A stretch of 58,842 nucleotides of DNA from assembly GCA_938009735.1 (NCBI GenBank), contig CALLIG010000153.1, positions 1 through 58,842 on the forward strand, read 5' to 3'. This DNA is from an uncultured Flavobacteriaceae bacterium (GTDB lineage: Bacteria > Bacteroidota > Bacteroidia > Flavobacteriales > Flavobacteriaceae). A program made the translations under genes and the position numbers. The notes below the pieces were generated by a model. That model was not told where the DNA came from. It saw nothing but the letters and a program-made list of their open reading frames with translations, and made no database searches. Shown here one piece after another: positions 8,722 through 17,623 of this stretch. Every line of letters starts with the position of its first letter. Within the stretch, counting starts at the first letter, position 1.

Positions 8722-11700
8722 TTAATCTGTAGTTCCTGTTTTAGGTAGCATATCAATTTCTTGATTTTTAACCAATAATTCTTCACCTAACATAGGACCA
8801 GTTTTACTATAGCCTCTTAATCCTGTTTTGATTCTGTATGTGATATTAAAAAGTACAGGTACAATTATCAATGTCAAGAATGTCGCTACAATTAATCCGA
8901 AGATTACCGTCCATGCTAATGGTCCCCAGAAAACAACATTGTCACCTCCAAAATAAATTTTCGGGTCAAACGAAGTAAATAAAGAAAAGAAATCAATATT
9001 TAAGCCTATAGCTAAAGGAATCAATCCTAAAACGGTAGTAATTGCGGTAAGAATTACTGGGCGTAATCTAGCTTTACCTGCTTTGGTAATTACCTTGGTT
9101 ACATCTTTCATTGAAAGCAAATCCTTATCATCCATGTTCAGCTTTACCTTTTTACGATCGATGAGAATTTGGGTGTAATCTAATAATACAACCCCATTAT
9201 TTACAACGATTCCGGCTAGAGAAATGATTCCCATCATGGTCATCATAATCACGAATGACCATCCTGTTATCATTAATCCTCCAAAAACTCCTATGAAACT
9301 TAGGAAGATGGCAATCATGATAATTAAAGGTTTTGAAATACCACCAAATTGAAAAATCAAAATTAACATGATAAGCGCAAGGCCACCGAAAAAGGCACCT
9401 ACTAAAAACTCCATCTGTTTGTTTTGTTCTTCAATTTCTCCAGTATAATCAACTTTCACGGTATCAGGAATGCCTTTGTAGTTTTCCATTTCCTTAATAA
9501 CATCTGCAACAACTTGCGCAGGATTTCCGCCAGCCGTTAGTCCAGAATAAACGGTAACCACACGATTACCATTTCTATGTTTGATAGAACTATAGCCAGA
9601 AGAATTTCTTTGCGAAGCAACTGCAGATACAGGTATCTCTTTTATTTTTCCTGTGGCTTGATCTCTGAATATTATGTTCTGATTAAAAAGTGCGTTTTGA
9701 TCAAAACGTAAGCTTTTATTGAATCGAACATTGATATCATAATCTTCACCATCTTGCTTAAATACACCCGCTTTTTCACCGAATAATGAACGTCTCAGTT
9801 GATTACCTACTTGACCAACCGCTACACCAAGTTCTCCCGCTTTTTGACGATCGACAACTACTTGCATAGAAGGTTTGCTCTTGTTTACATTAATTTTCAA
9901 CTCCTCAATAAAAGGAATGTTCTTACTGTTGAGATAACCACGAATATCTTCGGCGGTACTTATGAGTTCATCATAATCTTTGCCTTGAATTTCGATATTT
10001 ACAGGATAGCCGGCAGGAGGACCTTCGGCAAGTTTTTCTACAGATATCGAAACACCTGGATAAATACCAACAAGATCTGCTTGAATCGCTCCACGAAGTT
10101 CTTCAGTATCTAATCCGTTTCGATATTTGAATTCTCGCATAGAAACGGTCACCTTACCACGGTGCGGCATTTCAGAAGAAGAACCACCATCAGTTTGTGG
10201 GTTTCCAGCACCTTCACCAACTTGAGATACTGTAGATTCAACTAAGTAATTATAATCGGCATCTCTCTTATACTTTTCACGTTTAACAACATTATAGACC
10301 CTGTCTTCAATCGCCTTGGTGATAATATTGGTTTTTTCTATGGATGTACCTTCTGGGTATTCGATGTAGACATATACTTCATTCGGACTATTCTCAGGGA
10401 AGAATTCAATTTTGGTTCTGCCCGAATTAAGTGACATGCCGAAAAGCATAAATGTTACGAATAATAATAAAACGGTTATGCCAAAATACCAATAGACATT
10501 GCCACCACGTAAAGCGTGTTTTATGCGACGTTCGTACCAATTTTCAAAACGTGGCATTACTCTATTTTGGAATTTATTTGCCAACCCTTTAAGAACATAT
10601 TTGTAAACCCAGAACATTATTGCTGTAAAAATCAACACGGTGCCCAAGCCTCTAAAAGCTCCTCCAGTAATAAGAATTAAAATTCCGAAAGCCAATAAAA
10701 TTCCAGTAGTTCGAATAAGGCCTTTTACGCTAATATCTTTATCACCAATTTCCATGTATTTAGAAACTAGCATTGAATTCATAAAAAGAGCTACAAATAG
10801 CGATGAGCCTAATACAACCGATAGTGTTACCGGAAAATAGATCATAAACTGCCCAAAAAGGCCTGGCCAAAGTCCGAGGGGAACGAAAGCAGCTACTGTA
10901 GTTACCGTTGAAATAATTATTGGCAGGGCGATTTCACCAACACCTTTTTTAGCTGCCTCTGTACGAGACATACCTTCACTCATTAATCGATACACGTTTT
11001 CAACGACAACAATACCGTTATCTACGAGCATACCAAGCCCCATAATCATTCCGAATAATACCATGGTATTTAGGGTAAAACTCAATCCATCAAGTATTAA
11101 GCCCAAAGAGTCAAGTACAAAGAATGATATGAACATTGACATAGGAATTGCAAAGCCCACAAAAAGCGCATTACGAAATCCGAGGAAAAACATTAAAACA
11201 GTAACAACGAGGATGATTCCGAAGATGATATTATTCACCAAATCATCTACTTGATTCAAAGTTCGCTCTGAAGAATCATTGGCAATTGAAATATTCAAAT
11301 CAGCAGGATAATATTCTGCCTTCGCCTTCTTCACAATTTCGCGAATTTGAGTAGTTGCTTCAATCGTATTGGTGCCTGAACGTTTCTTAATATCAAGCAT
11401 GACTACGCTTTCGCCGTATTCACGTGCAAAAGTGGTTTTTTCTTCTTCATCAAAAGTTACTGTAGCAATATCTTTAAGATATACTGCACCATTTTCTGAT
11501 TTCACTACAAACTCGTTAAGCTCTTGAGGCTCTTGTATTTCTCCTAAAACTCGAATAGTACGGCGTTGTTCGCTAGTTTTAATATTTCCAGCAGACATGG
11601 TCATGTTTCCATTTCCTATAGCACTAATAACATCTTGAAAACTAACTTTGGCAGCCATCATTTTATAGACATCGACTGCTACTTCAACCTCTTTCTTTTG

Positions 11701-12282
11701 AGCTCCACGAATATCTACTTGTTTGATCTGTGGAAGATTTTCAATTTCTTCTTCTAAATATTCCGCATAATTTTTTAGCTTTTCTACCGGATAATCTCCA
11801 GTAAAATTGACATTCATTATGGGGAAAGATTCCGCTAAGTTTAGATCAAAAATATTTGGTTCTACTTTGGCTCCATTGAATGTTGGCCAATCTTCACTTG
11901 ACTTTTCGGTATCTACTTCGTCTTTTACTTTTTGCTTTGCTTGCTCAACCGTAATGTTTTCATCAAATTCTACCGTAATAATCGAATAATCTTCTTGAGA
12001 AGTTGAGATGGTCTCAACAACATTACTTACGTTTTTCAGGCGATCCTCTAAAGGATCGGTTATCAAACGCTCAATGTCTTCTGCTGTATTCCCAGGATAC
12101 GGAGTACTCACATATACTTTGGTTTCAACTATCTCTGGATAATCTTCACGTGGCATCGATTGATATGCCGAAAAGCCCACCCATAGAAGGAGTCCGATCA
12201 TTACAAAAATCACGGATGGATTGTCAATAGCCCACGATGCAATTTTGAATTCCTTATTGGCATTCTTTTTCTGCTTACTCAT
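8722..12282 (-). CDS. RND family multidrug efflux permease (AcrB-like, HAE type)
   Basis: This inner-membrane proton-driven permease has 1186 residues in two homologous halves with large periplasmic loops. The N-terminal half opens with a membrane span near 'PSVIFVMIGLLLWVG' and the porter-domain start 'PREDYPEIVETKV'. In TM4 the usual Asp-Asp pair reads 'LVDNGIVVVENV', so only the first Asp is kept. In TM10 the position of the AcrB lysine is Asn ('IVVNNGVVLLDY'). This is common in Bacteroidota RND pumps and makes the proton relay differ from AcrB. It is somewhat longer than AcrB (1049). It overlaps the adaptor gene by 8 bp and is the last gene of the tetR-tolC-mfp-rnd operon. Substrate unknown; drugs, bile-like amphiphiles or envelope metabolites are all possible. 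Confidence 0.9.
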   Translation of the reverse strand: MSKQKKNANKEFKIASWAIDNPSVIFVMIGLLLWVGFSAYQSMPREDYPEIVETKVYVSTPYPGNTAEDIERLITDPLEDRLKNVSNVVETISTSQEDYSIITVEFDENITVEQAKQKVKDEVDTEKSSEDWPTFNGAKVEPNIFDLNLAESFPIMNVNFTGDYPVEKLKNYAEYLEEEIENLPQIKQVDIRGAQKKEVEVAVDVYKMMAAKVSFQDVISAIGNGNMTMSAGNIKTSEQRRTIRVLGEIQEPQELNEFVVKSENGAVYLKDIATVTFDEEEKTTFAREYGESVVMLDIKKRSGTNTIEATTQIREIVKKAKAEYYPADLNISIANDSSERTLNQVDDLVNNIIFGIILVVTVLMFFLGFRNALFVGFAIPMSMFISFFVLDSLGLILDGLSFTLNTMVLFGMIMGLGMLVDNGIVVVENVYRLMSEGMSRTEAAKKGVGEIALPIIISTVTTVAAFVPLGLWPGLFGQFMIYFPVTLSVVLGSSLFVALFMNSMLVSKYMEIGDKDISVKGLIRTTGILLAFGILILITGGAFRGLGTVLIFTAIMFWVYKYVLKGLANKFQNRVMPRFENWYERRIKHALRGGNVYWYFGITVLLLFVTFMLFGMSLNSGRTKIEFFPENSPNEVYVYIEYPEGTSIEKTNIITKAIEDRVYNVVKREKYKRDADYNYLVESTVSQVGEGAGNPQTDGGSSSEMPHRGKVTVSMREFKYRNGLDTEELRGAIQADLVGIYPGVSISVEKLAEGPPAGYPVNIEIQGKDYDELISTAEDIRGYLNSKNIPFIEELKINVNKSKPSMQVVVDRQKAGELGVAVGQVGNQLRRSLFGEKAGVFKQDGEDYDINVRFNKSLRFDQNALFNQNIIFRDQATGKIKEIPVSAVASQRNSSGYSSIKHRNGNRVVTVYSGLTAGGNPAQVVADVIKEMENYKGIPDTVKVDYTGEIEEQNKQMEFLVGAFFGGLALIMLILIFQFGGISKPLIIMIAIFLSFIGVFGGLMITGWSFVIMMTMMGIISLAGIVVNNGVVLLDYTQILIDRKKVKLNMDDKDLLSMKDVTKVITKAGKARLRPVILTAITTVLGLIPLAIGLNIDFFSLFTSFDPKIYFGGDNVVFWGPLAWTVIFGLIVATFLTLIIVPVLFNITYRIKTGLRGYSKTGPMLGEELLVKNQEIDMLPKTGTTD

Positions 12283-13456
12283 CGCTTTCTGTATTTAGAA
12301 TTTGAACATTTTGTCCTTCTTTCACCGTTCTTGCTCCCTCTTTAATTAAAAGATCACCGTCTTGAATTCCTGAAAGTGCTTCAACCAAACTACCTTGCGT
12401 TTTTCCGGTTTTTATGATACGTCTTTTCGCAACAGCTTTGTTGTCATTGGCATCTACTGCTACATATACATACTGCTCACCATCTGCGTTTTCTGAAATA
12501 ATACCTTGAGGAACAAGAATGGCATTATCACTACTATAATCGTTTAAGCTGACACGAGCAGAAAGATTAGGCTTTATATTTCCTTTCTTATTTGGAACAG
12601 GAATCTCCACACTAAAAGCTCTATTACTAGGATTGATAAAATTACCAGTCTGTCGTATTTTTGAAATAATGGTATCCCCAAGTACCGGGAAGTATACTTT
12701 AGCTTCTTTCCCTTTTGTAATACCGCTTAGATTGTTTTCGGGTACATCAACAGTAATGTACATATCAGAAAGATTTACGATTCTGAAAACCTCTGAGCCG
12801 GGTCCTGGAGAAACAACGTTTCCTTGGTCTTTAATAACATCATCAATAATGCCTGAAAAGGGTGCTCTTATAGTTGATTTTCCTAATTGGCTTTGCGCTT
12901 GTTTAACAGCGTTTTCAGTCGCTTCATAGCTTGATTTGGCTTGAAGAAATTGAATCTCAGAGCCAATCTTTTGTTCCCATAAACGCTTTTGACGCTCAAA
13001 AGTGGTTTTTGCTAATGCAGCCTGTGTTTTAAGTTGAGATACTTGACTACCCATTCCACCATCATCAATGGAAGCTAAAAGTTGACCCTTAGTAACTCTT
13101 TGTCCTTCCTTAACATAAACACGTTTTAAAGTGCCCGGCATTTCAGGATAGATTAAAACATTTTGTTTTGTTTTAACATCACCTTGAAGTTCTAAAAAAT
13201 GATCAAATTTTTCAGCCTTTGCAGTTAGTGTTGTTACTAGTGGCAGTTTCTCGACTCCAGATTTCGCTGCAATAACTGAATCTAATATTTTAAGATCTTT
13301 TTCAATTGCTCTTTGCTGATCTGAAATTTCAGTTTTCTTAGCCCTCAAAGTTTCTAAATCACCAGTAGCAATTAGGTCACTTACTGAAAGCTCTTTGCCT
13401 TCTCCGCAAGAAGATAAGATGAAAGCTGCAGTAATCATGTAGATGAATGTTTTCAT
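12275..13456 (-). CDS. RND efflux periplasmic adaptor lipoprotein (MFP)
   Basis: The 393-residue protein has a lipoprotein signal with lipobox 'ILSSCG' (Cys near residue 17), then a coiled-coil segment, lipoyl/barrel-sandwich halves ('GTLKRVYVKEGQRVTKGQLLASI' region and 'IRAPFSGIIDDV'), a beta-barrel and a membrane-proximal domain. This is the HlyD/AcrA-type adaptor that joins the inner-membrane pump to a TolC-type duct. It lies between the TolC gene (27-bp gap) and the permease (8-bp overlap), giving a complete tripartite pump in one operon. Confidence 0.9.
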   Translation of the reverse strand: MKTFIYMITAAFILSSCGEGKELSVSDLIATGDLETLRAKKTEISDQQRAIEKDLKILDSVIAAKSGVEKLPLVTTLTAKAEKFDHFLELQGDVKTKQNVLIYPEMPGTLKRVYVKEGQRVTKGQLLASIDDGGMGSQVSQLKTQAALAKTTFERQKRLWEQKIGSEIQFLQAKSSYEATENAVKQAQSQLGKSTIRAPFSGIIDDVIKDQGNVVSPGPGSEVFRIVNLSDMYITVDVPENNLSGITKGKEAKVYFPVLGDTIISKIRQTGNFINPSNRAFSVEIPVPNKKGNIKPNLSARVSLNDYSSDNAILVPQGIISENADGEQYVYVAVDANDNKAVAKRRIIKTGKTQGSLVEALSGIQDGDLLIKEGARTVKEGQNVQILNTESDE

Positions 13457-13483
13457 AATTATGATATTATAGATTGATGTTTG

Positions 13484-14833
13484 TTATGATTTGTTATTTA
13501 GTATTGTCTCTAGTTCAGTCTTCTTGTTGATGACCTCTACCATACTCTGTAAATAATTTTGTTGTGCATCGTATAGTTGTGTCTGTGCTTGACGTAATTC
13601 AAAACTACTAGCTAGACCTTCATTGTATTTGATTTGATTCTTATTTTCAATACGTTCCGCTAGATTGAGATTCTGCTTTGAAGTTTCATATTGCTCGATG
13701 GATAAAATGTAATTACTTTTTGAATTTTCTAATTGCAATCGAATTTGTTCCTCCGCTTCATTCAATTGGGTCTTTGCTTTTTCAAGTGCAATTTTTGCTC
13801 TTGCTGTGCTGGCGCTCCTCTTACCTGAACTAAAAATTGGAATGCTCAGATCAAGGCCTAAAATTGAGGAGTCAAACCATTGTTGGTCACTACTAAAGAA
13901 ATTGAAATTATCCGCAAAACCAGAAGTGCCATAGTTTATAAATGAGTTTAAGGTTGGAAGCGCACGACTTTTGGCCAATTTCCATTCAAAGAATCGTTGT
14001 TGATTTAGGTTTGTTGCCAGTTTGAAGTCCACATTATTCTCCATGTTGAATTCTGATTCTAAAAGGCCAAAATCAATTTTGTTTTGCGCTAAATCATCTA
14101 AATTTTCTTCCAATACAGTAGGAGCATCGATAGCAATACCCATCACTAAATTCAACATTTGAAGCGTTATGCTTTTTAAACGAATAGCATTTTTTAGTTG
14201 GTTATCTACCGATGATAAAGTGATTTGTAATTGCTCCACACTTTCTTCATCGCCTAAACCATTTTCATAAATTTTGGTAGTTTCAAAAAGATTCTTCTCA
14301 AGATTCGTCTTATTCTTTTCAAAAATAGACACACTTTCTTTTGCAAGTAAAACATTGCCATACGCTTCAGTAACTGCTTTTCGAACTTCTAAATCAGTTT
14401 TCTCTTTGTTGTTTTGACTGTAACTTAAAAAGGCTTTGGTCGCTTGAACACCAACAATATAGGAGCCGTCAAAAATTTGCTGTTTTAATGTTGCTGTTGC
14501 ATTTGCTGATTGCGGCTGTCCAAAAACTACTTCGGCAAAAGTGCCAGGCTCACCACCAAATATTTCAGCAGGAATTACTGATACCGGTTGCTTTAACTGA
14601 TTTTGGTAGCTAATACCTCCAGTAATTTGTGGTAATCCCGTTGCTATGGTTTCCCATTTTTGTTTTTTGGCGTCGATCAGATCGCGACCGGCATTAATGG
14701 CGCTATAGTTATTTTCGAGAGCAAAGTCAATAGCTTCTTCTAATGTGAAGCTATTCGTTTTGGTTACTTCTTCCTGAGAAAAACCGATACTGACAACAAG
14801 TAGTGTTAGGATGGTTAAAATATGTTTTCGCAT
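13484..14833 (-). CDS. TolC family outer-membrane efflux protein
   Basis: This 449-residue protein has a signal peptide ending near 'GFSQEE' and two homologous outer-membrane efflux repeats. The long amphipathic helices ('KKQKWETIATGLPQITGG', 'RALPTLNSFINYG', then 'QLYDAQQNYLQSMVEVI') are typical of the TolC alpha-barrel. It forms the trimeric exit duct for the adjacent RND pump. It starts 1 bp after the tetR stop, so the regulator and pump are translated from one transcript. Confidence 0.9.
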   Translation of the reverse strand: MRKHILTILTLLVVSIGFSQEEVTKTNSFTLEEAIDFALENNYSAINAGRDLIDAKKQKWETIATGLPQITGGISYQNQLKQPVSVIPAEIFGGEPGTFAEVVFGQPQSANATATLKQQIFDGSYIVGVQATKAFLSYSQNNKEKTDLEVRKAVTEAYGNVLLAKESVSIFEKNKTNLEKNLFETTKIYENGLGDEESVEQLQITLSSVDNQLKNAIRLKSITLQMLNLVMGIAIDAPTVLEENLDDLAQNKIDFGLLESEFNMENNVDFKLATNLNQQRFFEWKLAKSRALPTLNSFINYGTSGFADNFNFFSSDQQWFDSSILGLDLSIPIFSSGKRSASTARAKIALEKAKTQLNEAEEQIRLQLENSKSNYILSIEQYETSKQNLNLAERIENKNQIKYNEGLASSFELRQAQTQLYDAQQNYLQSMVEVINKKTELETILNNKS

Positions 14834-14834
14834 G

Positions 14835-15440
14835 CTATTCTTGATTTGAATTGATGATTTTATTTAATATTTGTCTCCCTGTGGGAGTTACAATTCCTCT
14901 TAGATGATACTCTAAATATTCATCCATTAGTATGGATACCGGAAATTGTTCAATTGGAAAAACCTGAAGGTCTTTGATACTATGTACTCCTGAAAAATAA
15001 ATTCGTGACACGAATTCAATATTCAGATTTTCTCTATAAATACCTAGTGCAATACCTTTTTCTACATTTCGAACTACACATTCTTGCATTACCTCGAAAT
15101 TTTTCTTTCGAACAATGTCATGGATTTTAGGGTAGTATTTCTGTAATTGATATTGTGGAGAAGATTTCTCATTCTTTAAATTCATCATTACGAATTTTTT
15201 AATCTCGTAAAGCTCCTCAATAGGGTTTTTTTCTAAATCACAAATGAGGTCTATACCATTCGAAATGACCCCAAACATGTACATAGTACTATCTTCCACT
15301 AAGGCTGTTTTATTTGCATAATGGGTATAAATGGTTTTTTTAGAAATCCCCATTTTATTAGCAATATCGTCCATAGTAACGCTCTTGAAGCCAAAGTTCA
15401 AGAACATATCAGTTGCCTTTTGTAAAATCTTTTCTTTCAT
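14835..15440 (-). CDS. TetR/AcrR family regulator of the RND operon
   Basis: The 201-residue regulator has an N-terminal helix-turn-helix in 'VTMDDIANKMGISKKTIYTHY' (about residues 20-40) and an all-helical ligand domain after it, the usual TetR arrangement. As first gene of the operon, with a perfect palindrome at the promoter (15463-15492), it very likely represses its own transcription and that of the pump until a ligand binds. The ligand cannot be read from sequence. Family length is typical (about 200). Confidence 0.88.
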   Translation of the reverse strand: MKEKILQKATDMFLNFGFKSVTMDDIANKMGISKKTIYTHYANKTALVEDSTMYMFGVISNGIDLICDLEKNPIEELYEIKKFVMMNLKNEKSSPQYQLQKYYPKIHDIVRKKNFEVMQECVVRNVEKGIALGIYRENLNIEFVSRIYFSGVHSIKDLQVFPIEQFPVSILMDEYLEYHLRGIVTPTGRQILNKIINSNQE

Positions 15441-15450
15441 AATTGGGCAA

Positions 15451-15492
15451 CAAATATAGTTCAGGAAACTTTAAAAACATTAAAAGTTTCCT
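15451..15492 (-). promoter_or_regulatory. Promoter and candidate TetR operator of the efflux operon
   Basis: The minus-strand -7 box TATATTTG lies at 15451-15458, 10 bp upstream of the tetR ATG. Directly upstream is an inverted repeat with perfect 10-bp arms, AGGAAACTTT (15463-15472) and AAAGTTTCCT (15483-15492), separated by 10 bp. It occupies the space between the -7 and -33 positions, where a bound repressor would block RNA polymerase. No clear TTG is visible at -33. Confidence 0.7.
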
Positions 15493-15529
15493 AAGTTTTA
15501 CATTTATTTAACACTCGATGTGATAACTG

Positions 15530-15937
15530 TCATTGTTTTTCATCTTGTTTACGTTCGATGTACCCTTCAAAAGCTTTTTTACCTTCCTCTTCCCAAAATT
15601 CATCATAGTATTCCCACTTTGTAAAATCACCATTACACGATTTGTTCCTTTGAACTCCAAAATGTTCACGTATTTTTTTTGGATGTTTTTTATGACTTTT
15701 TCCCTCGAAGTGACCAAATAATAATTTTGCCATAACAAGAATTCCAACGGCTTTCCAGTAGGTTAGATTTGGCAACCCAAAGACATCAGGCATCAGCCAG
15801 TTCCATAATAACATGAACCCATAGCCAAACAATAAAAGAAATATTATGGCTGCAATAATCATGACTAGTACTTTGACAAACCCTTTTACATAGTTTTTTA
15901 CTTTACTTTTTACTCGATGTTCTACATGTTCATTCAT
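15530..15937 (-). CDS. Small membrane protein downstream of a sigma factor
   Basis: This 135-residue protein has two hydrophobic segments (about residues 22-45 and 58-75) and a soluble, charged C-terminal part rich in His and Lys ('HFEGKSHKKHPKKIREHFG') ending in an acidic-basic helix. I do not recognise a characterised family. It begins 11 bp after the sigma-factor gene, so the two form an operon. A role in controlling the sigma factor is possible, but it has no visible zinc-finger anti-sigma motif. A second frame in 15508-15747 on the same strand is an overlap artefact. Confidence 0.6.
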   Translation of the reverse strand: MNEHVEHRVKSKVKNYVKGFVKVLVMIIAAIIFLLLFGYGFMLLWNWLMPDVFGLPNLTYWKAVGILVMAKLLFGHFEGKSHKKHPKKIREHFGVQRNKSCNGDFTKWEYYDEFWEEEGKKAFEGYIERKQDEKQ

Positions 15938-15948
15938 AGGTATCGTTT

Positions 15949-16491
15949 TTAATTTTTAAATTGTTTTTTCGTTTCTAATGCTTTAAAAAGTATAGCTATA
16001 GCTCTATGACGGCGTGACATGAGCGTGCCTTCAGGAATTCCTGTTTCAATAGATAATTCTTTATAGGTATATCCTTTAAAATCAATTGCGGTAATAACAT
16101 TTCTATAGTCAGGTTTTAGACCTATTATCGCTTTTTTAAGCTCTTTTTTCATGTCTTCGGAATAGGAATTGTCCGAAGTACTATTAAAAAGTTCGGTGAA
16201 CTCCGTTAAGCGATTTTCCATTTCGCTCATAGGGTTTATAGGTTTCTTTTTAGTCCTCATCAGATCTATGATCTTATTCCTGATGGAGTTGTAAACAAAA
16301 CCTGCAATATTATCAATAGGTGACTGGTTTTCTGAACGCGATAAAATTTTGAGAGCAATATCTTGAATGATATCTTCCGCATCTCGATCAGCTGCATCAT
16401 CGATCCGAGATTTTGTATACGCCTTCAAGGATTGATATTCATCCTTAAAAAACGTTTTAAGATTATTGTGATTTTCGTTGTTCGAAACCAT
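15949..16491 (-). CDS. ECF-like RNA polymerase sigma-70 family factor
   Basis: The 180-residue protein shows region 2 ('DAEDIIQDIALKILSR', 'IAGFVYNSIRNKIIDLMR') and region 4 ('KPDYRNVITAIDFKGYTYKELSIETGIPEGTLMSRRHRAI'), the ECF-like core without regions 1 and 3. It should direct RNA polymerase to a small set of promoters. The downstream gene encodes a two-span membrane protein instead of a classical anti-sigma factor. The 115-bp gap before the divergent prenyl synthase contains TATAATTG on the minus strand, a one-mismatch -7 box. Confidence 0.85.
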   Translation of the reverse strand: MVSNNENHNNLKTFFKDEYQSLKAYTKSRIDDAADRDAEDIIQDIALKILSRSENQSPIDNIAGFVYNSIRNKIIDLMRTKKKPINPMSEMENRLTEFTELFNSTSDNSYSEDMKKELKKAIIGLKPDYRNVITAIDFKGYTYKELSIETGIPEGTLMSRRHRAIAILFKALETKKQFKN

Positions 16492-16625
16492 TCAAGATTA
16501 CTTTTGATCGACCTTCAATTATAAAGACGAAGTTTTTCAAATCCATTGCGTTTTTTCTGAATTATTTTTTTCAGCAATTGATGTCCGATTCTAAAATCTA
16601 ATAAAGTTGTTTGTTAAAATGGATG

Positions 16626-16633
16626 TATTTTTG
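16626..16633 (+). promoter_or_regulatory. -7 promoter element for the prenyl synthase
   Basis: TATTTTTG matches TAnnTTTG and lies 15 bp before the ATG at 16649. A TTG at 16607-16609 is 16 bp upstream, slightly close for a -33 element. The position means that a longer reading frame from 16607 would begin upstream of the transcript. Confidence 0.5.
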
Positions 16634-16648
16634 AATAAAATTATTTGC

Positions 16649-17623
16649 ATGCACCCTATTGAATACTATAGAGATGAGTTTATTACTTATTTAGAGTCCA
16701 AAACCTCAACTAAAGAACCGATTAACCTTTATGCACCAATCAACTATATATTAGGTTTAGGAGGAAAGCGGCTTAGACCCGTTTTGGTTCTTATGACTGC
16801 TGATATTTTTGGTTGTGATTATAAAAAGGCATTAGACGCTGCATTGGCCATAGAGGTATTTCATAATTTTTCATTAGTGCATGATGATATTATGGATGAT
16901 GCTCCATTACGCAGAGGTAAAGAAACGGTACATGAAAAATGGGATATCAATACTGGTATTCTTTCTGGGGATGCTATGCTTATTAACGCATATCAATTAT
17001 TTGAAAATTACGAAGGAGAAATATTTAGAGATTTAGCAAAACTATTTAGTAAAACTGCCTTAGAGGTCTGTGAAGGTCAACAATATGACGTTGATTTTGA
17101 AACGCGTGATGATGTTACTCAAGAAGAGTATCTTAAAATGATTGAGTATAAAACGGCAGTTTTGGTTGCCGCCGCTATGAAAATGGGAGGTATAGTTGCT
17201 GGAGCTTCTTTACAAGAGCAAAATGATATTTATGAATTTGGACGTGATTTAGGAGTTGCCTTTCAACTGCAAGATGACTACCTAGATGCTTTTGGAGATC
17301 CTAAAACATTTGGAAAGCAGGTTGGGGGTGATATTATAGAAAACAAAAAGACCTTCTTATACTTAAAAGCAGTTGAATTGGGTACTGAAGATCAACAAAA
17401 AGAATTGTCGAATTTGTTTTCAATTCACCCTAGAGATTCAGATGATAAAGTTACTACGGTAAAAGAAATATTTTCACAAACTGGTGCAGCTGTTTGTACT
17501 CAAAAAGAGATACAAATATATACAGAAAAGGCATTTTCAGTACTTCATCGATTGACAATTTCAGATGAAAAGAAAAACTTACTATATCAATTTGGAGAAA
17601 ACTTGATGCGTAGAAAGGTTTAG
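16649..17623 (+). CDS. Polyprenyl (probably geranylgeranyl) diphosphate synthase
   Basis: This trans-prenyl synthase (324 residues from the chosen start) condenses isopentenyl diphosphate onto allylic diphosphates. It shows 'GGKRLRP' (38-44), the first aspartate-rich motif D79-D80-x-x-D83 and the second in 'QDDYLDAFGD'. The first motif has no two-residue insertion and carries Phe74 five residues before it, a pattern known from archaeal-type GGPP synthases, so C20 product is the inference. C15 cannot be excluded. The convergent neighbour crtY supports a carotenoid role, with quinone synthesis as an alternative. The stop overlaps the crtY stop by 4 bp. An earlier TTG at 16607 is rejected because of the -7 box within the extension. 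Confidence 0.88.
   Translation: MHPIEYYRDEFITYLESKTSTKEPINLYAPINYILGLGGKRLRPVLVLMTADIFGCDYKKALDAALAIEVFHNFSLVHDDIMDDAPLRRGKETVHEKWDINTGILSGDAMLINAYQLFENYEGEIFRDLAKLFSKTALEVCEGQQYDVDFETRDDVTQEEYLKMIEYKTAVLVAAAMKMGGIVAGASLQEQNDIYEFGRDLGVAFQLQDDYLDAFGDPKTFGKQVGGDIIENKKTFLYLKAVELGTEDQQKELSNLFSIHPRDSDDKVTTVKEIFSQTGAAVCTQKEIQIYTEKAFSVLHRLTISDEKKNLLYQFGENLMRRKV

Noticed and set aside
15508-15747. Overlapping 79-residue open frame on the minus strand next to the small membrane protein gene
   Set aside because: It lies in another frame of 15530-15937, has no recognisable features and the longer frame has good membrane-protein structure.
16589-16606. Repeated TCTAAA words before the prenyl synthase as a DtxR-type site
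   Set aside because: Arms are direct and imperfect, not a palindrome like that at 19436-19461.
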